From Actinomycetota bacterium (GTDB taxonomy: Bacteria > Actinomycetota > Actinomycetes > Streptosporangiales > Streptosporangiaceae), in NCBI GenBank assembly GCA_019240215.1, contig JAFAYQ010000051.1, positions 1-64,000 of the forward strand: a DNA stretch of 64,000 bases. The letters are read 5' to 3'. The notes under the pieces are model-generated. The model was not told the DNA's origin, did not search any database, and saw only the letters and a list, made by a program, of their open reading frames with translations. Positions 1 to 7,621 of this stretch are shown here, in pieces. A program made the position numbers and the translations under genes. Numbering within the stretch: the first letter of the stretch is position 1; every line of letters begins with the position of its first letter.

Positions 1-90
1 GACGAGTGTCCCGAACTGCCATCGTCCCGCCCTTTCGGTGATTGCCCTTTCAGGTTTTTCCAGGGCAGCACCTGTGATAGGACACCCTGG

Positions 91-106
91 CTTCTTGCTG
101 TTATCA
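91..106 (+). repeat. Dispersed 16-nt motif, copy 1
   Basis: Exact CTTCTTGCTGTTATCA followed by GC. It lies downstream of the stop of the minus-strand membrane-protein gene. A 6-bp inverted repeat (CCAGGG at 60-65, CCCTGG at 85-90) ends exactly where the motif starts, and GCT/AGC brackets the motif itself. The rest of 1-150 shows no convincing gene. One of seven copies in this window. Confidence 0.85.
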
Positions 107-150
107 GCATAAAGAGGGGAGCTGGCGATCAGGGGCAGCGACACGCCCGC

Positions 151-918
151 TCAGGCCCCAGGTGTAACGGAGTCGGTCCAGATCCGCTCGAACTGGTCGC
201 TCCAGTAGCTGAACCAGCGCTCGGACTGCTTACGGGTGAGCTCCACGTGCATGCGCGAGGACGTCGCCTCGTTGTAGAAGGCGTGAAACTCCACGATGAT
301 CCGGCCCCCGCGGATGCTGGGGTCGATGGCCACCAGGCTGAAGCCGGGGTTGAAGGCCAGCATCCGGTACTGGAAGCTGCCCGCCACCTGCCAGTGGGAC
401 ATGGCCGCCAGCTTGCTGACGGTGGTCGTCAGCGCCGTGCGGAAGTTGTGCATCGGATAGTCCAGCGAGTCGTCCAGCTGGCGGCTGGCCAGGTCGACCG
501 CTATGTCGCGGGACGGGTCGAGCACCACCACCCGGACGATCCCGCCGGTCCGGCTGAGCGGCCCGGCCCGCAGCAGCTCGCAGTGGTGCCCGGACAGCAG
601 GTTGACCCCGCTGGGGGCGAAGATCCACACCTCGCGGGCGTCCTTGAACCGGTCGGCCAGCGGGACCGCGTCGAAGGCGAACCGGTCGAGCAGCAGGTCC
701 TCCAGGCTGGGCTCGGGCCCGGTCTCCGGGATCGTGATCCGCAGCACCAGCAGGCCCAGCGCGGCCAGCACCACCGTCCAGCGCAGCTGGTCCGAGCCGT
801 AGCCGACGACCGAGACGACGGCCAGCACGAACGCGACGATGGCGACGCTGTAGGCGTCGATGAACCGCCGGTCCCGCAGGTCGCGGGCGACCCGCCGCCA
901 CCCGGAGGAGGAGGCCAC
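151..918 (-). CDS. Two-helix membrane protein with PLD/DUF5919-like soluble domain, third gene of FRG operon
   Basis: Third gene of the ATPase-FRG operon, GTG start 4 nt after the FRG stop, 255 aa. Two hydrophobic segments (about residues 23-41 and 46-64) anchor it in the membrane. The remainder is a soluble domain of about 170 residues with motifs VRVVVLDPSRD and FHAFYNEATSSRMHVEL, ending in WFSYWSDQFERIW. That layout (a VVLDP strand, a long helix, then a YxxxFExIW-like end) resembles the PLD-like/DUF5919 domains of actinobacterial regulators, but this is recognition by eye. No HKD catalytic motif is visible. By position it could be the membrane effector or sensor of a conflict system (inference). 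Confidence 0.7.
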   Translation of the reverse strand: MASSSGWRRVARDLRDRRFIDAYSVAIVAFVLAVVSVVGYGSDQLRWTVVLAALGLLVLRITIPETGPEPSLEDLLLDRFAFDAVPLADRFKDAREVWIFAPSGVNLLSGHHCELLRAGPLSRTGGIVRVVVLDPSRDIAVDLASRQLDDSLDYPMHNFRTALTTTVSKLAAMSHWQVAGSFQYRMLAFNPGFSLVAIDPSIRGGRIIVEFHAFYNEATSSRMHVELTRKQSERWFSYWSDQFERIWTDSVTPGA

Positions 919-922
919 GGTC

Positions 923-1690
923 TCACCGGTTCCCGGCGGTCAGCTCGCTGAGCAGCAGCCGCATGGTCGCCATCTCGGCCAGGCCGTCGAGGTCGGGGTA
1001 CACGCGGTAGGCGTTGATCCCCATCGAGTCCAGGTCGGGCAGGGCCGGCACCGCCTCGATGGCGGGCAGCACGACCTTGGTCAGGGCCACCCCCGAGCCG
1101 CACTCGGTCACGTACTCCTCCAGGCTGGCGTACTGGGTGTGGGACAAGGTGAATTTGCCGCTCTGGTTCTTCAGCCGGACGTTGTCCAGGGCGGGGGCGG
1201 AGACGATCTCGATCCCCTGGTCTTTGGACCAGACCGGGTTGTCCAGGTGCAGGATCCAGAGCGCGACGTGGCTGTAGCGGTGCGGCAGCTGCTCCAGGCA
1301 CTTCTGGAACGCGAAGAACGCCGCGATGTAGGGGCTGGTGCTCCAGTCCAGCAGCCGGGTCGGCAGCCCGTGGTGCTGCCCGAGCGCCCACAGTGCCACC
1401 TCGTCGGGGACTCCCCCCGCTCCCCCGCCGGCCACCTCCCGGGCGTGTCCGTACTCCTGGCAACCGGCCCGCCACTGCTCGATCAGCTCGTCCCAGACCC
1501 GCAGCCGTTCCTGGCGGCCGAGGTAGCCGAACCGCCGGTCGAACGTCGGCGCCAGCTTCCAGTCGGCGCTGCCCATCCCCCGGAACAGGTACCGGCCGGG
1601 GCGGAACACCCCGCCCTCGAACAGCTCGCTGAACAGGTCCCGTTTCAGCTCCCGCCAGCTGCCGTAGGACAGCTGGCGGATGACTGTCAT
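923..1690 (-). CDS. FRG domain-containing protein
   Basis: 255 aa. The FRG-domain hallmarks are clear: RYLFRGMGSADWKLAPTF at residues 33-50 (F36-R37-G38) and GQHHGLPTRLLDWSTSP at 104-120, followed by YIAAFFAF. FRG domains occur in stand-alone proteins and in bacterial conflict loci; I know of no established biochemical activity. The ATG overlaps the ATPase TGA (ATGA), so translation is probably coupled, and the membrane-protein gene follows after 4 nt. The three genes therefore form one transcription unit. The domain fills most of the protein and no second domain is recognised. The family call is firm; a defence role is inference from context. Confidence 0.88.
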   Translation of the reverse strand: MTVIRQLSYGSWRELKRDLFSELFEGGVFRPGRYLFRGMGSADWKLAPTFDRRFGYLGRQERLRVWDELIEQWRAGCQEYGHAREVAGGGAGGVPDEVALWALGQHHGLPTRLLDWSTSPYIAAFFAFQKCLEQLPHRYSHVALWILHLDNPVWSKDQGIEIVSAPALDNVRLKNQSGKFTLSHTQYASLEEYVTECGSGVALTKVVLPAIEAVPALPDLDSMGINAYRVYPDLDGLAEMATMRLLLSELTAGNR

Positions 1691-3270
1691 CGCGGGCCGT
1701 CCGGGCCCAGCTCGATCTGCTGGATGCCGCCGACCGCGTACACCAGGCACGGGTGCAGCACGTAGGTTTTCACGTCGGGCGGCAGGTGGAACTCGTCCAC
1801 GTCGCCGAGCGAGTAGAACCGCCGCTGGCCCAGGTAGTCGACGTAGCCGAGCAGCCCGTTCTGCCACAGCACCGAGGCCAGGTCGGTGCCGATGCCGTAC
1901 TCCTGGCTGGCCAGGTCCTGCAGGACGTCCAGCTCGGGCCGGGTGAACCGGTCGAACCGGACCGTCCCGACCAGCTCGCGGAGCTGGTCGTGCACGTCCT
2001 GGATGTACTCGCGGGAGCTGGTGAACGTCTCGGAGAAGTCGTACTGGCCGGCGTTGCCCGGCATCTGGTCCGAGGAGACCTGGTTGGCGCACTGGGCGAG
2101 CTGGGAGTCGCCGAACCGCTTGGCGCAGCGGGCCACCACCGTCCGCACCGCCTCCGGGTCCACCGCGTCCTGGCCGGCCTGTTTGGCCCGCACGACCTCC
2201 TCCGACAGCTCGTTGCCGAGCGAGACCAGGTCCCGGGGGATCATCCGGGTGTGGCTGAGCAGGTAGTCGTCGATCGTCTCGGACCCGTCGAGGCCGGGCC
2301 AGTCCCCGTTGACGCCGAGCCAGTCGCCGATCGACGGCGGCCGGTCGGCCGGGCGGCGCATCAGCAGCCCTGGCGGCAGCCGCTCGAGCTTGCGCCGGAA
2401 AAGGTAGAGCAGCGATTCGCGGTCCCAGTTCAGCACCCGGATATGCGGCTCATTGTGATAGCGCGGCGCGTGCTCGGTGCGGGCCACCGAGGACATGACA
2501 ATGTCGCGGATGCATACGACGATGTGCAGCCGGCCGCCGAGCCGGTGGTTCCGCAGCATCCGCATGACCTGGTAAAACAATCCCTCCTGGCATTTCAGCC
2601 AGTACATCGGGGCGTGGCCGAATTCCTCGTCGACCGCGTCCAGGTACATATAAACCGGGCGGCACTGGCCGAGAATCTCGCCCATCAGGTCTTCCAGATC
2701 ATCCCAGAGCGGGTCGTCCAGGAACGCGGACAGCTGGTGGGCGGTCTGCCGTTCATTGATGATGTCGCGGACCTGGCTGTAAATGGACCGGGGGCGCAGC
2801 GAGGTGCCCAGCAGCCGCCCGTAGGACGCCTCCAGCTCGGCCACGTGCTCGTCGTCGAGCTGATGACGCAAGGCCGGGCGGCGCAGCAGGTGGGTGGCCA
2901 GCGAGCGCACGATGGCCCGCTCCCAGATCTGCATCCACTTCTCCACCAGTACCGGGCCGGGAAACCACTGGCAGGCCTTGACGATGACCTCGGTTTTCGG
3001 CAGGTCCTGCTGGGGCGGGTCGCTGTACACCGATTCCTGATGGGCCTGGAAATCCTGCAGCCGCCGCAGATAAACGGTCTTGCCGGCGCCGAGTTTGCCG
3101 ACGATGACCCGCACCATCGAATCATTCGGCTTGGTGGCCAGGTGCCCGTAGGCGGGATTACCGCCGAAGTCGACGAAATCGCGGGTCAGGTCGTCGAGAT
3201 CGGCCCGGGAACCGTCCGGATTGCCGAACGGGAACGGCCCGGCCGTCACCGCCCGCCGCTTGCTGGGCAT
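1687..3270 (-). CDS. P-loop ATPase (STAND/KAP-like, Sll1717-type), first gene of FRG operon
   Basis: Large NTPase, 527 aa from the chosen ATG. GAGGGGGA lies about 2 nt upstream of that start; an in-frame ATG 18 nt earlier has no ribosome site. Numbering from the earlier ATG, Walker A is VGKLGAGKT (63-71) and Walker B is VYMYLDAVDEE (212-222). A sensor-like strand LHIVVCIRD and IRVLNWDRESLLYLFRRKL follow, as in P-loop ATPases of the Sll1717/KAP kind found in defence genes. The C-terminal third has no recognised domain. No membrane helix. It leads the operon and overlaps the FRG gene by 4 nt. Likely role: nucleotide-driven sensor or switch controlling the two partners (inference). Confidence 0.85.
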   Translation of the reverse strand: MPSKRRAVTAGPFPFGNPDGSRADLDDLTRDFVDFGGNPAYGHLATKPNDSMVRVIVGKLGAGKTVYLRRLQDFQAHQESVYSDPPQQDLPKTEVIVKACQWFPGPVLVEKWMQIWERAIVRSLATHLLRRPALRHQLDDEHVAELEASYGRLLGTSLRPRSIYSQVRDIINERQTAHQLSAFLDDPLWDDLEDLMGEILGQCRPVYMYLDAVDEEFGHAPMYWLKCQEGLFYQVMRMLRNHRLGGRLHIVVCIRDIVMSSVARTEHAPRYHNEPHIRVLNWDRESLLYLFRRKLERLPPGLLMRRPADRPPSIGDWLGVNGDWPGLDGSETIDDYLLSHTRMIPRDLVSLGNELSEEVVRAKQAGQDAVDPEAVRTVVARCAKRFGDSQLAQCANQVSSDQMPGNAGQYDFSETFTSSREYIQDVHDQLRELVGTVRFDRFTRPELDVLQDLASQEYGIGTDLASVLWQNGLLGYVDYLGQRRFYSLGDVDEFHLPPDVKTYVLHPCLVYAVGGIQQIELGPDGPR

Positions 3271-3395
3271 GTTCCCCCTCGTACGCATTTATCGGACGCG
3301 TTACGTTGCAGCCTTTCATAGGGGAAAGAGTCCGCCCAGGGCTGATTAATACACCTCGATAACGACCATCGCGGCCGGCCCGGCAAACTAGGGGC

Positions 3396-4154
3396 ATGCC
3401 CGATCTACCTGTGCAGTACTACGGCGGCCGCGATGGCGCCAAGCTCGCCTACCGGGAGCTGGGCCAGGGGCGGCCGGTGGTGCTGATCCACGGCTACTTC
3501 TCCAACGCCATGACCAACTGGGTCCGTTACGGCCACGCGGCCCGGATCGCGGATCGCGGTTTCCGGGTGATCATGCCGGACCTGCGCGGGCACGGGGACA
3601 GCGCCAAGCGGCCGGACGCCGCCGCCTACCCGCCCGACGTCCTCGCCGACGACGGGTTCGCGCTGGTCGAGACGCTCGGGCTGACCGACTACGACCTGGG
3701 CGGCTACTCGCTCGGTGGCCGGACCGCGGCCCGGCTGCTGGTGCGCGGGGCCACCCCGGGCCGGGCGATGATCGCGGGCATGGGCCTGGACGGCATCGTG
3801 CACGCGTCCGGCCGCAACGCCCACTTCCGCCGCATCCTGGAGAATCAGGGCGGCTGGGACCGGCGCTCACCGGAAGGCAAGGCCGAGGCGTTCATGAAGA
3901 GCACCGGCGCCGACCCGGTGGCCGGGCTGCACCTGCTGGACGCCAACGTGGACACCCCGCAGGCGGCGCTGGCCGCGATCACGGTGCCGGTGCTGGTACT
4001 GGCCGGGGAGCAGGACGACGACAACGGCGCCGCCGAGGACCTGGCGGCGGTGCTGCCGCACGGCCAGGCGGTGCGGGTGCCCGGCAACCACATGAGCGCC
4101 GTGGCCCAGCCCGACCTGGGCCGGGCGATCGCCGATTACCTGGCCAGCGGCTGA
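3396..4154 (+). CDS. Alpha/beta hydrolase
   Basis: 252 aa, cytoplasmic. Oxyanion region VVLIHGYFSN, nucleophile elbow GYSLGG, acidic residue in LAGEQDDDN and histidine in PGNHMSAV give a full Ser-Asp-His triad. Closest in style to haloperoxidase/epoxide-hydrolase-like folds; substrate unknown. It is transcribed divergently from the ATPase-FRG operon across about 125 bp. After the TGA the same frame stays open and coding-like for another 88 codons (separate entry), which is odd. Confidence 0.85.
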   Translation: MPDLPVQYYGGRDGAKLAYRELGQGRPVVLIHGYFSNAMTNWVRYGHAARIADRGFRVIMPDLRGHGDSAKRPDAAAYPPDVLADDGFALVETLGLTDYDLGGYSLGGRTAARLLVRGATPGRAMIAGMGLDGIVHASGRNAHFRRILENQGGWDRRSPEGKAEAFMKSTGADPVAGLHLLDANVDTPQAALAAITVPVLVLAGEQDDDNGAAEDLAAVLPHGQAVRVPGNHMSAVAQPDLGRAIADYLASG

Positions 4155-4421
4155 CGGCCGGCCGCGGGCACCCGCCACCCGCTGTCGGGGCTGACGGCCG
4201 GGTCGCGCCCGTTCCTGGAAACCGTCGCCGCCTCCCCTGAACTGATCTCGCGGGCCCGCGAACTGCTGGACGAGCTGGAACAGGACCTGGCCGCGCTCCT
4301 GGCCGAACCAGGCCCGGCCGGGCCGGCCGATCAGCGGCGCCGTCTGGACGAGGCGTTCGACGTGCTGGAGACGGCCGCGGCCGCCCTGGGCGCTGGCGGC
4401 GGCCAGGACCCCGGCTACTAG
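4155..4421 (+). other. Coding-like in-frame extension after the hydrolase stop
   Basis: The frame of the preceding hydrolase continues past its TGA for 88 sense codons to a TAG at 4419-4421. The translation looks protein-like: RPFLETVAASPELISRAREL, then LLDELEQDLAALLAEPG, then LDEAFDVLETAAAALGAGG, two amphipathic helices split by a Gly/Pro linker. There is no ATG, GTG or TTG in any frame in the first 140 nt, so an independent start is hard to place. Options: stop readthrough, a remnant of a fused C-terminal domain, a non-canonical CTG start, or a base error. I do not recognise the family. Confidence 0.45.
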
Positions 4422-4431
4422 GCTAGCCCTC

Positions 4432-5094
4432 ATGCGTGTAGTGATCGCGGGCGGGCACGGGAAGATCGCACTGCTGCTGGAGCGGATGCTCACCGAGCGC
4501 CGGGACCAGGCGGTGGCGCTGATCCGCAATCCGGACCAGGTGACCGAGGTGGAGGCGACCGGGGCCGAAGCCGTCGTGCTCGACCTCGAGGCAGCGACGG
4601 CCGCCCAGGTGGCGGCCACCCTCGACGGCGCCGACGCGGTCGTGTTCGCGGCCGGGGCCGGGCCCGGCAGCGGCGCCGCCCGCAAGGACACCGTCGACCG
4701 GGCGGCCTCGGTGCTGCTGGCCGAGGCGGCCGCAGCGGCCGGGGTCCGCCGGTTCGTGCAGATCTCCGGGATGGGCGTCGACCAGCTGCCGGCCCCCGGG
4801 ACCGACGAGGTGTGGGCCGCCTACCTGACCGCCAAGGCGGCCGCCGAGGTCGACCTGCGCGGCCGCGACCTGGACTGGACGATCCTGCGGCCGGGCGGCC
4901 TGACCGACGACCCGCCGACCGGCAAGGTCGCGCTGGCCGCTCCCCCGCTGCCCCGCGGCCAGGTCAGCCGGGCGGACGTGGCGGCGGTGATCCTCACCCT
5001 GCTGGACGAGCCGAAGACCAGCGGCATGACGCTGGACCTGGTGGCCGGCAGCACCCCGGTCGGCGCCGCCGCCCGCGAGGTGGCCAAGAACTAG
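4432..5094 (+). CDS. Atypical SDR / NAD(P)H-binding protein
   Basis: 220 aa, NmrA/YwnB-like atypical short-chain dehydrogenase. The N-terminal dinucleotide fold starts MRVVIAGGHGKIALLLERM (glycine pattern GGHGKIA). VVFAAGAGPGSG, FVQISGMGVD, YLTAKAAAE and WTILRPGGLTDDP follow the usual order of this group. The YxxxK is altered (Y-LTAK), as often in atypical members, so it may sense redox or bind the cofactor without classical reductase chemistry. It begins 10 nt after the coding-like stretch. Substrate unknown. Confidence 0.85.
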   Translation: MRVVIAGGHGKIALLLERMLTERRDQAVALIRNPDQVTEVEATGAEAVVLDLEAATAAQVAATLDGADAVVFAAGAGPGSGAARKDTVDRAASVLLAEAAAAAGVRRFVQISGMGVDQLPAPGTDEVWAAYLTAKAAAEVDLRGRDLDWTILRPGGLTDDPPTGKVALAAPPLPRGQVSRADVAAVILTLLDEPKTSGMTLDLVAGSTPVGAAAREVAKN

Positions 5095-5110
5095 CCGCGT
5101 AGTGGCGCGG
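5095..5110. terminator. Short hairpin between convergent genes
   Basis: CCGCG-TAGTGG-CGCGG (5-bp stem) lies between the convergent stops at 5094 and 5118, with no T-tract. A possible bidirectional terminator, weakly supported. Confidence 0.35.
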
Positions 5111-5117
5111 GGCCCGG

Positions 5118-5765
5118 TCAGGGCCAGAGCAGGCGCTTGGCCCAGGGGCCGGCGTCCCGCTGGTACTGCAGCCGGACGTGGCGGCGCTGACGGTCGGCCT
5201 GCCAGAACTCGACGGTCTCGGCGTACAGCGCGTACAGGGTCCAGTCCGGCGCGACCAGCACCGGGTCGGCCTCGATGACCTCCTGCGACCGGCGGAACGC
5301 CTGATCCAGGGCGGTCAGGTCGTCCAGGGTCTCGGACTGGTGCCCGAGCAGCGCCGCCGCCCGGGAGGCGGGCGGCCGGGCCAGGAAGTCGTCCGCGCTG
5401 GCCTGCTCGCCGGCCGAGCCGGCCACCCCGGCGATGCGGATCTGGCGGCCGTGCTGCGGCCACCAGAACGACGCGGCCGCGTGCCGGTTGGCGGCCAGGT
5501 CCCGTCCCTTGCCGCTGTCGGAGCTCGAGGCGAAGTACCAGCGGCCCCCGTCGTCGATGTCCTTGCAGATCAGCACCCGCGACGAGACCCGCCCGGCCGC
5601 GTCGGCGGTGGCCAGCGTCATCGCGTGCGGCCCCGGCACCTGGTCCTGGACGGCCGCGCCGAACCAGTCCAGGAACAAGCTGACCGGGTCGCCGGGGGCG
5701 GACCGGACGTCGAAGTCCGGCAGGTCATCGGGGAACGGCGGCAAGCCGCGGAGTGTCTCGCGCAT
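5118..5765 (-). CDS. Pyridoxamine 5'-phosphate oxidase family protein (PdxH-like)
   Basis: 215 aa, the usual PdxH length. It would oxidise PNP/PMP to pyridoxal phosphate with FMN. Family motifs in order: SRVLICKDID, WYFASSSDSGKGRDLAANRHA, FWWPQHGRQIRIAGVAG, FLARPPASRAAALLGHQSE, and the C-terminal AKRLLWP matching the end of PdxH proteins. The second half, after the QS(E) segment, is more divergent than in canonical PdxH, so a related oxidase acting on another substrate cannot be excluded. It lies 15 nt downstream of the ECF sigma gene on the same strand. Confidence 0.8.
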   Translation of the reverse strand: MRETLRGLPPFPDDLPDFDVRSAPGDPVSLFLDWFGAAVQDQVPGPHAMTLATADAAGRVSSRVLICKDIDDGGRWYFASSSDSGKGRDLAANRHAAASFWWPQHGRQIRIAGVAGSAGEQASADDFLARPPASRAAALLGHQSETLDDLTALDQAFRRSQEVIEADPVLVAPDWTLYALYAETVEFWQADRQRRHVRLQYQRDAGPWAKRLLWP

Positions 5766-5780
5766 GGTTCCCGGTATAGC

Positions 5781-6794
5781 TCATAGCGTCCGGCGCCGGT
5801 CATCCGCTGCCTCGGGCCAGTGCCTGACCAGGGCCGGGTCGTTGAACGAGGTGATGCGGGCGATCCGGTCACCGGTGATCGTGAGCACCTGGACCCCGTA
5901 GGGCTGGCGGCCGCCGGCGGTGTGGCGGTAGACGACGGCGGCGAGCTGGCCGTTGGCGCGGGCCGGGACCAGCTGCCAGCGGCCGGGCCGCATCACCCGG
6001 CGGCCCAGGAACCCGATCACGGCCGGGCGGCCGCTGAACCACAGCGGGATCGGCGGCATCTCCAGCTCGGCGTCGGCCCGCAGCAGCGCCACCAGCGCGC
6101 CGGTGTCGGCCCGGGTGAACGCGTCGACATATCGATTGAGCAGGTCCAGCTGCCGGGGGTCGTCCGGCTCGGCCAGGTCGTCGGCGGCCGGCCCGGTCGC
6201 CGCCAGCCGGGCGCGGGCCCGCCGCAGCGCGCTGTCGACCGCGGCCGGGCTGACGCCGAGCATGTCCGCGACCTCGGCGGCGCGGAATCCCAGCCCGTCC
6301 CGGAGCGTGAGTACCGCCCGCTGGCGGGCGGGCAGGACCTGCAGGGCGGCGATGAACGCCAGCCGCACCCCCGCCCGCCGGGCCACGATCGCGGCCGGGT
6401 CGCCGCCGAACAGGGCATCGGGGGCTGGTTCGAGCCAGGCCACCGACGGCTCGCGGGCTGGCATCGCCACCCGGTGATCCTCGGCCGGGGCGCCCAGCCC
6501 GGACGGCAGCGGCCGCCGGGGCCGGCCCGCCAGCGCGGTCAGGCAGGTCCGGGTGGCGATCGTGTACAGCCAGCGCCGCACCGAGGAACGGCCCTCGAAC
6601 TGGCCGAAGCCGCGCCAGGCGCGCACGTAGGTCTCCTGCACGAGGTCCTCGGCGTCCTGGACCGAGCCGAGCAGCCGGTAGCAGTGCGCCAGCAGTTCGG
6701 CCCGGTACGGCTCGGCCACGGCGGTGAACTGGCCCGGTCCGGCGGCGATGCCCCCGGGCTCCCCCGGCGGGACGGCCGGCTCAGCTGACGGCAC
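5781..6794 (-). CDS. ECF sigma factor with C-terminal SnoaL-like domain (ECF56/SigG-like)
   Basis: 337 aa. Region 2 is seen in YRLLGSVQDAEDLVQETYVR and WLYTIATRTCLTAL. Region 4 is seen in LQVLPARQRAVLTLRDGLGF and AAEVADMLGVSPAAVDSALR. A SnoaL/NTF2-like tail of about 120 residues follows (LLNRYVDAFTRADTGALVAL to ITSFNDPALVRHWPE). This layout, with a WLEPAPD linker, is that of the SigG/TIGR02960 group, where the tail replaces an anti-sigma factor in controlling activity. The GTG start lies inside the end of the upstream SDR gene (14-nt overlap), so the two are co-transcribed; the SDR may modify the signal sensed by the tail (inference). Confidence 0.9.
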   Translation of the reverse strand: MPSAEPAVPPGEPGGIAAGPGQFTAVAEPYRAELLAHCYRLLGSVQDAEDLVQETYVRAWRGFGQFEGRSSVRRWLYTIATRTCLTALAGRPRRPLPSGLGAPAEDHRVAMPAREPSVAWLEPAPDALFGGDPAAIVARRAGVRLAFIAALQVLPARQRAVLTLRDGLGFRAAEVADMLGVSPAAVDSALRRARARLAATGPAADDLAEPDDPRQLDLLNRYVDAFTRADTGALVALLRADAELEMPPIPLWFSGRPAVIGFLGRRVMRPGRWQLVPARANGQLAAVVYRHTAGGRQPYGVQVLTITGDRIARITSFNDPALVRHWPEAADDRRRTL

Positions 6795-7539
6795 GGTATC
6801 CGGCCCCGCTGACCAGGTATTCGGGAGCGCTGGCGGGATCGGCGGCCACCGTGACCACGGCCGCCGCCAGCTGGCCGGGGTCCAGGACCGGCTGCAGGTC
6901 CTTGGTGTAGACGTCGGTGGCGATCCCCGCGCGGGCGGCGTAGCCGGCCACCGCGGCCGCGCCCAGCCCGGTGGCCGGGGTCAGCTTGGGCAGCACGGTG
7001 ACGAACCGCAGGTCCAGGCGGGTCCGGCCGGATTCGGCGGCCGCGTAGTCGCGGATGAAGCGGATGGCCGCCTTGGCGCCGGCGTACCCGCCGCTCAGCG
7101 GGGATCCGGCCAGCGCCGCGCCGCTCGACATCAGCACGACCACGCTGCCGGGGGCCAGCGGCAGGCGCAGCGCCTGCCGGGTCCAGGTGAACGCCTGCCG
7201 GGTGTCGGTCTGCCAGTTGCGGCTGAAAGTCTCCCAGGTCTGGTCGGGCAGCGCCGCCAGCGGCGGGCGGGCGCCGGCGTTCAGCACCAGCAGGCCGGGG
7301 CGGTGCTGGTCCAGCACCTGGGCGGCCACCGTTTCGCTGGTGGCGTCGGCCACGACCGGGACGAACCGGTCACCCAGCTCGGCCTGGACCGCGCGCAGGT
7401 CAGGCTCGCTGCGGGCGACGCCGATCACGGTGTGGCCGCCGGCCACGAGCGCGGCGGCGATGGCGCGCCCGAACCCGCGGCTGGCTCCGGTGACGACGGC
7501 AGTCGGCGGGTCGGCTGGGGTGCTGGCGTGGGTGCTCAT
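6781..7539 (-). CDS. Classical SDR family oxidoreductase
   Basis: 252 aa. Cofactor motif VVTGASRGFGRAIA near the N terminus, LVLNAGARPP, catalytic serine in VVLMSSGAALAGSP, and YAGAK as the YxxxK pair. A typical NAD(P)-dependent short-chain dehydrogenase of unknown substrate. Ribosome site GAGGAG sits before the ATG. First gene of a two-gene unit with the ECF sigma factor, overlapping it by 14 nt. Confidence 0.88.
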   Translation of the reverse strand: MSTHASTPADPPTAVVTGASRGFGRAIAAALVAGGHTVIGVARSEPDLRAVQAELGDRFVPVVADATSETVAAQVLDQHRPGLLVLNAGARPPLAALPDQTWETFSRNWQTDTRQAFTWTRQALRLPLAPGSVVVLMSSGAALAGSPLSGGYAGAKAAIRFIRDYAAAESGRTRLDLRFVTVLPKLTPATGLGAAAVAGYAARAGIATDVYTKDLQPVLDPGQLAAAVVTVAADPASAPEYLVSGAGYRAVS

Positions 7540-7621
7540 CGGACGCTCCTCGGGCAGAGGTGAAAGGCTCGGTCCACCTCTAGACCCCCGGTCAGCTCGA
7601 AATCCGTCGCCCCGCCGGCGG

